Shown: positions 57,929-64,000 of the stretch, in pieces | Layout: every line of letters begins with the position of its first letter | Position numbering within the stretch: the first letter of the stretch is position 1 | NCBI RefSeq assembly: GCF_018614875.1 | Contig: NZ_JAGGNW010000018.1 | Location: 1-64,000, forward strand | Direction of reading: 5' to 3' | Length of the DNA stretch: 64,000 nt | Source: Variovorax paradoxus | GTDB lineage: Bacteria > Pseudomonadota > Gammaproteobacteria > Burkholderiales > Burkholderiaceae_C | Made by a program: the position numbers and the translations under genes | The notes under the pieces: generated by a model | Seen by the model: only the letters and a program-made list of their open reading frames with translations | Database searches by the model: none | Told to the model about the DNA's origin: nothing

Positions 57929-59944
57929 TCAGGCCGCGTGCGCATGGCGCCGCGTGGTGAGCAGTGCGCGCAGCTTGGCCGGCGCGACCGGCTTGGTCAA
58001 CAGCATCACGCCGCCGTGGCGCAGCCGCTGCAGCACCTCGGGGCCGGTGGCGCCGGACACGAGCACCGCGAGCGCGTCGGGCTGCAGGCGCCTGGCGGCG
58101 TCGATCACGTCCATGCCGTCGCCGTCGCCGGCCAGCTGCAGGTCGCACAGCACCGCGTCGAAATGCACGTCGCCCGTGCCCAGCCGCGCGATGGCCTCGG
58201 CGCCGGTGGCCACGCATTCGACCTGGCAGCCCCATTGCTCCAGCAGCGCGCGGCTGCCGTCGAGGATGGCGGGGTCGTCGTCGACCACCATGCAGTGCAG
58301 GCCGGCCAGCGGCGCCGGCGCCATCGGGACGGGCTCGGGCGCCAAGGGCTCTACTGCATGGGCCGCGGGCAGGGTGAGCGCAAAAGTGCTGCCCGCCTGC
58401 AGCGCCGAGCGGACGGTGATGCGGGTGCCGAGCAGCGCCGCGATGCGAGCGCAGATCGCCAGGCCCAGCCCGAAGCCGCGGCGGCGGTCGCGCTCGGTGT
58501 TGGCCACCTGGTAGAACTCCTCGAAGATCCGGCCCTGGTGGATGGGCGCGATGCCGATGCCGTTGTCGCGCACCTCGATGCGCACGCTGTCGCCGCTTGT
58601 GCCCCGGCTGCGGCGCGCGGCCACCAGCACGGTGCCGCCGGCGGGTGCGTGGCGCAGCGCATTGGCCACCAGGTTGCCGACGATGCGCTGCAGCAGCGCC
58701 GCATCGCTGCGCACCGCCAGCCCGCGGTCGCTCCAGCGCAGGCGCACGCGGGTTTCGGCGGCGGTGGCGGCATGTTGTGCGTCGAGCTGGTCGAACAGCG
58801 CGGACAGCGGCACCTTGGTGATCGCCGGCGTCAGCACCTGGGCATCGAGGCGCGAGATTTCCAGCAGGTCGTCGAGCAGCACGCCCATGAACTCGGTGCT
58901 CTCCTGCAGGCGCAGCATGGCCGGGCGCTGCACGGCGCTGGCGCCCGGCAGCAGGCCGTCGATGAACAGGCCCATGGCATGCAGCGGCTGGCGCAGGTCG
59001 TGGCTGGCCGCGGCCAGGAACCGGGCGCGCGAGAGCGCCGCCTGCTCGGCTTCGGCCATGCGCTGCAGGGCCACCGCGGTGGCCTCGCGCACGCGCTCCT
59101 CGCTGACCTGCCGGTTGCGCTGCAGGCGCTCGGCCAGGCGATCGATGTCGTGCGCGAGCACCGTGAGTTCGTGCGCGCGGCTCCGGCCGGTGCCTCCGGT
59201 CGACGCACGGGGGTCGCCTTCGGCCACCTCGCAGCGGGCTTCGAAGTGCCCGGCCTCCAGCGCGGCCACGGTGCGCGACACGCGCCGCAGCGGCCGCGCC
59301 ACCGTGCGCGCCATGTGGCGCACCGAGGCCCATGCCGCGAGCAGCGCCACCAGCGCGATGCCGATGCTTGCGATCAGCGACCGGCTGCGCTCGCGCGCAT
59401 AGGCCGTGGTGTCGCGAAAGGTCTGCACCAGGCCGATCGGCGTGTCGCCGGCGGCGGTGGAGCCCGCCGGCGCGAAGGCGCTGGCGCGCGACGCCTCGCG
59501 CAGCGTGACCGGCGAGGTGAACATGCGCAGCTGCGCGAGCGACGACGCCCTGGGGCCGGCCGTCACGTAGACGCCCGCGCTGTTGCTGATCTCCACGCGC
59601 ATCACCTGGCCGCCGCGCAGCGCGGCATTGGCCACGTTCTGCAGCGCCGGCAGGTCGCCGGCATAGAGGCTCAGGTCGGACATGGCCGCCACCTGGCGCG
59701 CCACGGCCTGGCCTTCGGCGTCGAAGGCCGCCTCGAGCGTCTGCAGCCGGCTGTGGGTGAACCAGCCGGTGAGCGCGAGCGCCACCGCGGCGCACGGCAC
59801 CACGCCGAGCCGGAACAGGTCGCGCTGCAGATTGCCGCGGACCAGCAGCGTGGGCGTGGGAGCCGGTGCGGGCGCAGGCGCAGTGGGCTGAGGCGGCGGC
59901 GATGCATCGGCGCGCCCGCCTTCGGACGGCAGCTTCGCGTTCAT
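57929..59944 (-). CDS. Hybrid sensor histidine kinase/response regulator
   Basis: A 671-residue two-component protein. Two membrane segments flank a small periplasmic sensor region. These are followed by a HAMP-like linker, a HisKA domain with phospho-His in AASHDLRQPLHAMGLF, an ATPase domain (VRDNGIGI, GFGLGLAICARI) and a C-terminal receiver (DDDPAILDG, phospho-Asp in LCDLQLAGDGDGMD, Lys in LLTKPVAP). No DNA-binding response regulator is next to it. Signal unknown. A binding-protein gene lies directly upstream on the same strand. Confidence 0.9.
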   Translation of the reverse strand: MNAKLPSEGGRADASPPPQPTAPAPAPAPTPTLLVRGNLQRDLFRLGVVPCAAVALALTGWFTHSRLQTLEAAFDAEGQAVARQVAAMSDLSLYAGDLPALQNVANAALRGGQVMRVEISNSAGVYVTAGPRASSLAQLRMFTSPVTLREASRASAFAPAGSTAAGDTPIGLVQTFRDTTAYARERSRSLIASIGIALVALLAAWASVRHMARTVARPLRRVSRTVAALEAGHFEARCEVAEGDPRASTGGTGRSRAHELTVLAHDIDRLAERLQRNRQVSEERVREATAVALQRMAEAEQAALSRARFLAAASHDLRQPLHAMGLFIDGLLPGASAVQRPAMLRLQESTEFMGVLLDDLLEISRLDAQVLTPAITKVPLSALFDQLDAQHAATAAETRVRLRWSDRGLAVRSDAALLQRIVGNLVANALRHAPAGGTVLVAARRSRGTSGDSVRIEVRDNGIGIAPIHQGRIFEEFYQVANTERDRRRGFGLGLAICARIAALLGTRITVRSALQAGSTFALTLPAAHAVEPLAPEPVPMAPAPLAGLHCMVVDDDPAILDGSRALLEQWGCQVECVATGAEAIARLGTGDVHFDAVLCDLQLAGDGDGMDVIDAARRLQPDALAVLVSGATGPEVLQRLRHGGVMLLTKPVAPAKLRALLTTRRHAHAA

Positions 59945-60017
59945 TGGTGCAGCCTTGGCGCTGCGCGCCGTCCCGCCAAGCGGGAGCGAGCTTGCTTGGG
60001 GCGGCCCGGCGCTGCGC

Positions 60018-61067
60018 TCATCGGATGATCGCGAGCCGCTCGGTCAGTTCGCGCTCCTCGGGCAGGCGCAGGCCGAGTCCGCGTGCCACGGTGACGTTGA
60101 CCCGCACGGTGGCGGGTGCGGCCGATTCCACGAGCGGCTGGGTGCTGCCGGCGCCGCTCGCGAGCTTCTGGCCGAGCAGGCGTGCCTGCCGGGCCAGCTG
60201 CGCCGGCGTGGAGACGGCCGCGGCCAGGCCGCCGGAGCGCACCAGCCCTTCGCTGGCGCCGAACACCGGCAGGCCCGCGCCCGCACCCGCGTGCAGCACC
60301 GAGAGCGTGGCGGCCTGGCTGTCGCCGATCAGGTCGGGCAGCACCAGCAGTGCATCGCTGCGCGGCACCACCGAGCGCAGCGCGCCGGCCAGCGATTTGG
60401 CATCGGGCGCGTATTCCAGCTGGATCTCCCAGGGCGGATTTCCGCTCTGCGCCGCGCGCTGCAGATCGCGCACCAGGGGCTCGGATTCGAGCGTGGCGAC
60501 CACGCCGATGCGCTGCTTCTGTGGCAGCACCGCACCGATGAGCGCGAGCTGGTCCGCCATGGCCGGGTCGCGCAGCAGCACGCCCACGCGCCGGTCGCCG
60601 CGCCGCAGCGCCGGGCTGCCGGCACGAAGGCTCTCGTAGTCGAGCCGGCTCAGCATCGCGAGCACCAGCGGCTGCTGGCCCGGGCGCTCGAGCGCGGCGC
60701 GTGCGGCAGGCGCGCCAACCGCGATGGTCAGCGCGGTGTCCGCGGGCGAGCTGCGCAGGCTGCGCGTGCGCACGCCGGCATTGGCGCTGCGTTCGGGCTC
60801 GATGGCGGCCGCTTCCACTGGCTGGGCACCTTCCGCGCCGCCCGGCGCCAGCCGCACCACCTCGAAGCGGCTGCCGGGCTCCTGGCTGGCGCGAAGATGC
60901 TGCACGAACTCGGCGTGCGCCGAGAGTTCGTCGCCCATCAGCACCGTGAGCTCGGCCGCCGACGCGCTGGTGGCGAGCTGCGCCATGCAAAGCGCCAACG
61001 CGGCACAGGCGCCTTGGCGCTGCCGTTTCAGGAGGAGCGGGATGAGAGGGTTCACGGCAACAAACAT
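60018..61067 (-). CDS. Periplasmic substrate-binding protein (ABC-type)
   Basis: A 349-residue exported protein. After a signal peptide ending near ATSASAA, the mature part has an N-terminal ELTVLMGDELSAHAEFV and a bilobed pattern resembling uncharacterised ABC-type binding proteins (COG2984-like). No permease or ATPase gene is adjacent, so it may serve as an accessory sensor for the kinase gene directly downstream. Start at 61067 (MFVAVNPLIP) or 61085. Confidence 0.7.
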   Translation of the reverse strand: MFVAVNPLIPLLLKRQRQGACAALALCMAQLATSASAAELTVLMGDELSAHAEFVQHLRASQEPGSRFEVVRLAPGGAEGAQPVEAAAIEPERSANAGVRTRSLRSSPADTALTIAVGAPAARAALERPGQQPLVLAMLSRLDYESLRAGSPALRRGDRRVGVLLRDPAMADQLALIGAVLPQKQRIGVVATLESEPLVRDLQRAAQSGNPPWEIQLEYAPDAKSLAGALRSVVPRSDALLVLPDLIGDSQAATLSVLHAGAGAGLPVFGASEGLVRSGGLAAAVSTPAQLARQARLLGQKLASGAGSTQPLVESAAPATVRVNVTVARGLGLRLPEERELTERLAIIR

Positions 61068-61215
61068 GGGCTGCTTCCGCAGCAAGTGCAGAACCCAATG
61101 TACGGAAGCCTCCTGCTTCGCGCGATAAGGCAGAGGGCTTATGTCGCTGTCCGCAGCGCCGCGCCGCTGTGATGAAGATCACAGCGCAGCAGCTGCTTGG
61201 CCTATGTCCGACGGA

Positions 61216-63105
61216 CTAGGCGTCGGCGTTCGACAGCGCCGCGGCGCGCTGCGCGTGGATGGCCTGGCGCAGCACGCGTGGCGACACGGGCTTGTAGAGC
61301 ACCGCGATGCCGGCGCTCGCCACTTCGCGCAGGCGGTCCGGCTTGGTCTCGCCCGTGACCAGCAGGCGCGCCGTGCCCGGCCCGATGCCGCGCGGATGGC
61401 GTTCGAGCGCGGCGATCACGTCGAGCCCGTTGTCGCCGCCCTGCAGGAGCAGGTCGCTCACCACCACGTCCGGCGGCTGCTCCCAGGCGTCGGCCAGCGC
61501 CAGCGCTTCGGCGCGCGTCTGCGCGGCCATGACTTCGGCGCCCCAGTTGCCGAGCACCACCGACAGGCCTTCGAGGATGGTGCGCTCGTCGTCGATCACC
61601 AGGATGCGCAGCTTCTCCAGGTTGGGCTCGTCCTCGGCACCGCCAGCGGCCGGCGCGGCGGCCGGCGCCGGCAGCGCGGCCGGCGCCGAGCGCACGAGCA
61701 CGCGCACGCAGGTGCCCTTGTGCGGCTTCGACGTGAGTTCGACGCGCGTGTTGAGCAGTTCCGCCAGGCGCTGCACCGTGGCGAGCCCCAGTCCCATGCC
61801 GCGTGCGCCGCGCGGCGCCTGGCGGCTGGTCGACTCGACCTGGTAGAACTCCTCGAACACGCGCATCTGGTGCTGCGCCGCAATGCCCACGCCGGTGTCG
61901 ACCACGTCGATGCGAACGCCCTTGCCGCGCCGCCGGGCGCCGATCAGCACGCCGCCCTCGATGGTGTGGCGCAGCGAGTTCGACACCAGGTTGTTGAGGA
62001 TGCGCGAAAGCATCACGTAGTCGCAGCGCACCCAGAGCTCGGTCTTGCGCGCGACCAGGCGCAGGCCCTGTTGCTCGGCCACCGGCCGGAAGTTGCGGCT
62101 GATCTCGTCGAACAGCTGGTCGAGCGGAAAGTCGACCCACTGCGGCTGCAGCACGCCGGCGTCGAGCTGCGACAGATTGAGCAGCTCCGAGAACAGCCGG
62201 TCGAGCGAGTCGACGCACTCGCGGATGTGGCCGATGCGCTGCAGGCGCAGCGGGTCGGTCTCGCCGTTGGCCAGGCCGTCGGAAAACAGCGTGAGCGCAT
62301 GCAGCGGCTGGCGCAGGTCGTGGCTGGCCGCGGCCAGGAGGCGGGTCTTGGCCTGGCTCGCGACTTCGAGCTGCTGGTTCTTGCGCGCGAGTTCTGCGGT
62401 GGCCGCGCTGATGCGGCTCTGCAGCAGGCGGTGGCTCTCGGCCAGTGCCCGCGCCGCCTGGTTGAAGCCGTGCTGCAGGTGCCGGATCTCGGAGGTGCCT
62501 TCGATGGAGACGCTGGCGGCCTCGCCCGCGCCCAGCCGGTCCACGGCCCTGCCGAGCGCGCGAATCGGCTCGCTGATGCGCCGCGCCGCCCACCAGCCCG
62601 CGAGCCCCACGCCCACCAGGCTGATCGCCAGCACCAGCACCACGTTGAGCCACACCGAACGCCGCGCGTCCTGTACCGCGCCCAGGCTCATCTCCACCAT
62701 CACCTTGCCGTTGTGCCTGCCATCGTCGCTGACGATCGGCACCACCACCTGCAGGCCCGCGCCGCGCGCGCGATCGACGGTGTCGGAGTTGGCCACGATC
62801 TCGCCGTCCTCCGACCAGATCTGCACCTGCTGCACGTGCGGCTGGAAGGTGCCCGACTGGGCGGTGCGCTGCAGCATGCGGCGGTCCATGCGCACCAACG
62901 GTGCCTGCGCCGCCGTGGCCACCTGCAGCGCCACCGTCTGCGCATTGGCGCGCATCAGTTCGGTCAGGTTGTCCAGGTGCTGGCGCGTCAGCACGGCAAT
63001 GGCGGCCAGCGTGGCCGCGGTGGCCGGCACCAGCGCAAGCAGGATCAACTGCTGGGCGAAGGTGAGGCGCGCAAGCCCCCGGAGGACGCGGAAGTTCCAG
63101 TTCAT
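61216..63105 (-). CDS. Hybrid sensor histidine kinase/response regulator
   Basis: A 629-residue protein. An N-terminal transmembrane helix (LTFAQQLILLALVPATAATL), a periplasmic region and a second helix (LNVVLVLAISLVGVGLAGWW) lead to a HAMP domain. Then come HisKA (AASHDLRQPLHALTLFSDGL), an ATPase domain (VVDTGVGIA, GMGLGLATVQRL) and a receiver (VIDDERTILEGL, VVVSDLLLQGGDNGLD, YKPVSPR). Its layout parallels the other hybrid kinase in this window. It is divergent from a PhnD-like binding protein gene, a likely signal partner. Confidence 0.92.
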   Translation of the reverse strand: MNWNFRVLRGLARLTFAQQLILLALVPATAATLAAIAVLTRQHLDNLTELMRANAQTVALQVATAAQAPLVRMDRRMLQRTAQSGTFQPHVQQVQIWSEDGEIVANSDTVDRARGAGLQVVVPIVSDDGRHNGKVMVEMSLGAVQDARRSVWLNVVLVLAISLVGVGLAGWWAARRISEPIRALGRAVDRLGAGEAASVSIEGTSEIRHLQHGFNQAARALAESHRLLQSRISAATAELARKNQQLEVASQAKTRLLAAASHDLRQPLHALTLFSDGLANGETDPLRLQRIGHIRECVDSLDRLFSELLNLSQLDAGVLQPQWVDFPLDQLFDEISRNFRPVAEQQGLRLVARKTELWVRCDYVMLSRILNNLVSNSLRHTIEGGVLIGARRRGKGVRIDVVDTGVGIAAQHQMRVFEEFYQVESTSRQAPRGARGMGLGLATVQRLAELLNTRVELTSKPHKGTCVRVLVRSAPAALPAPAAAPAAGGAEDEPNLEKLRILVIDDERTILEGLSVVLGNWGAEVMAAQTRAEALALADAWEQPPDVVVSDLLLQGGDNGLDVIAALERHPRGIGPGTARLLVTGETKPDRLREVASAGIAVLYKPVSPRVLRQAIHAQRAAALSNADA

Positions 63106-63369
63106 GGGGGCATTGGGCGCATGAAGGTCGAGCTTAGGGAGGCGGCCGTGCGAGCGAAAGATGGGAAAAACATCACGAAAATAACTTGTATTTAGTATCT
63201 AATTGCGTCGCGTTGTCCATGTTAGACCCGCTGGTCCGCAGCGGCCCCATGTCTTCGTGTTCCAAAAATGCAGGCCTGCCCACGCCGCGTCCGGAAGGCT
63301 TCCGGCGCTTCCGATGCCTTTAGCGCCTCCGGCTGCCGGGGCTTCGGTCGCGCTGCCGCCGTGGTGCGC

Positions 63370-64000
63370 ATGGTGCGCCGCGGCGGCGCCGCCGCCCTCC
63401 TGGCGCTGCTTGCCGGCCTGCCGCTCGTGGCTGCCGGCCAGCCCGCGCCGCCGCCCGATGCGCCGGTGCGCTTCGGCATCCTGCCGCTGGGCGGCGCCTT
63501 CGAGTCGCGCAGCGACTGGGACCCCTTGCTGGCCGAACTGAGCCGCGCCATCGCCAGGCCGGTGAGCGTGCTGTCGGTCAACTCGTACGAAGCGCTCGAG
63601 CAGGCCATCCGGCGCGACGAGGTCGACATGGCGTTCCTGTCCGGGAAGATGGCGCTCGACGCCGTGACCCAGCGGCGCATGAAGGTCGTGGCCCAGGTGG
63701 TGCGCCACGACGGCCTGCCCGGCTACCGGGCCCTGCTGCTGGCCCGCAAGACGCCGCCGTTCAACACGATGAAGAGCCTGCTCTCGGAGCCGGAACGCTG
63801 GCGCCTGGCGCGCGGCGAGCGGCAGTCGGTGTCGGGCTTCATCGTGCCGCAGCTGCAGCTGTTCCTGCCCAACCACATCGTGATGGAGACGCGCTTCCTG
63901 AGCGAGATCGTCGGCACCCACCAGACCACCGCGCTGGCCGTGGCCAACAACGAAGCCGACGTGGCCACCAACAACACGGCCGACTTCGAACGCTTCAAGC
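63370..64000 (+). CDS. PhnD-like phosphate/phosphonate-type binding protein (3' end outside window)
   Basis: The N-terminal 210 residues of an exported binding protein. A signal peptide (MVRRGGAAALLALLAGLPLV) is followed by APVRFGILPLGGAFESRSDW and a type II periplasmic-binding fold (VNSYEALEQAIRRDEVDMAFLSGK). This resembles the PhnD/phosphite-type family, where such proteins may also act as sensor input. The start is ATG 63370, with GTG codons just upstream as alternatives. The frame is open to the window end. Divergent from a hybrid kinase. Confidence 0.82.
   Translation, partial: MVRRGGAAALLALLAGLPLVAAGQPAPPPDAPVRFGILPLGGAFESRSDWDPLLAELSRAIARPVSVLSVNSYEALEQAIRRDEVDMAFLSGKMALDAVTQRRMKVVAQVVRHDGLPGYRALLLARKTPPFNTMKSLLSEPERWRLARGERQSVSGFIVPQLQLFLPNHIVMETRFLSEIVGTHQTTALAVANNEADVATNNTADFERFK

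Overview
The window looks like a chromosome segment of a high-GC betaproteobacterium of the family Comamonadaceae, most probably Variovorax or a close relative. This rests on the very GC-rich codon use, the dsbA / lptA-lptB-rpoN order, and the mix of katE, a Ku/LigD-type pair and hybrid sensor kinases. It is inferred from gene content and style only; no rRNA or tRNA gene is present to confirm it.

Layout. (1) 1-5909: housekeeping genes, namely the end of a SPOR-domain protein, dsbA, lptA-lptB-rpoN and an RlmL-type 23S rRNA methyltransferase. (2) About 5877-19726: a 13.8 kb integrated element inserted into the last codons of the methyltransferase gene. A short shared core, cgcttcga, lies at both ends. 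The element supplies a new C-terminus for its target, and the displaced original end (12 codons with stop) is still readable at 19719-19754. It encodes a tyrosine integrase, an AlpA-like protein, a P4-type primase-helicase, a block of late genes resembling podovirus ejection proteins, and an inverted AT-richer HEPN two-gene module. No terminase, portal, capsid or tail gene is recognisable, so it resembles a phage satellite or a collapsed prophage. (3) 19796-31859: mostly small chromosomal units, including a PIN protein, a Tae4-type T6SS amidase with a putative membrane immunity protein, an FMN glutamate synthase-like protein with a kinase, two MFS transporters, pncC, pgpA, thiL and an isochorismatase-type hydrolase. 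(4) 31961-45833: a GlxA-type regulator, a GCS2 / cation-proton antiporter / COG4389 operon, apaG, rpe, an AstE-like hydrolase, the Ku + LigD-polymerase NHEJ pair, a transglutaminase-like protease and katE preceded by a small membrane protein. (5) 45988-57070: one tight five-gene operon encoding an exported TPR-CHAT protease, a TpsB outer-membrane transporter, a 1748-residue TpsA exoprotein, a radical SAM/SPASM-like enzyme and a glycosyltransferase. (6) 57099-64000: a second glycosyltransferase-like gene, two hybrid histidine kinases and two periplasmic binding proteins, the last one cut by the window end.

How parts work together. LptA and LptB belong to the lipopolysaccharide export bridge and are translationally coupled by a GTGA overlap. 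Ku and the LigD polymerase form a minimal NHEJ pair without a ligase domain here. In the CHAT/TPS operon, TpsB should export TpsA, while the CHAT protease, radical SAM enzyme and glycosyltransferase are candidate processing or modifying factors (inference). Within the integrated element the integrase, AlpA protein and primase form the usual integration/replication core. The HEPN pair, whose two proteins appear to share a homologous domain, is a candidate defence or toxin module.

The main candidates for undescribed biology are the satellite-like element with its own ejection-type genes, the HEPN pair, and the CHAT-TPS-radical SAM-glycosyltransferase operon.
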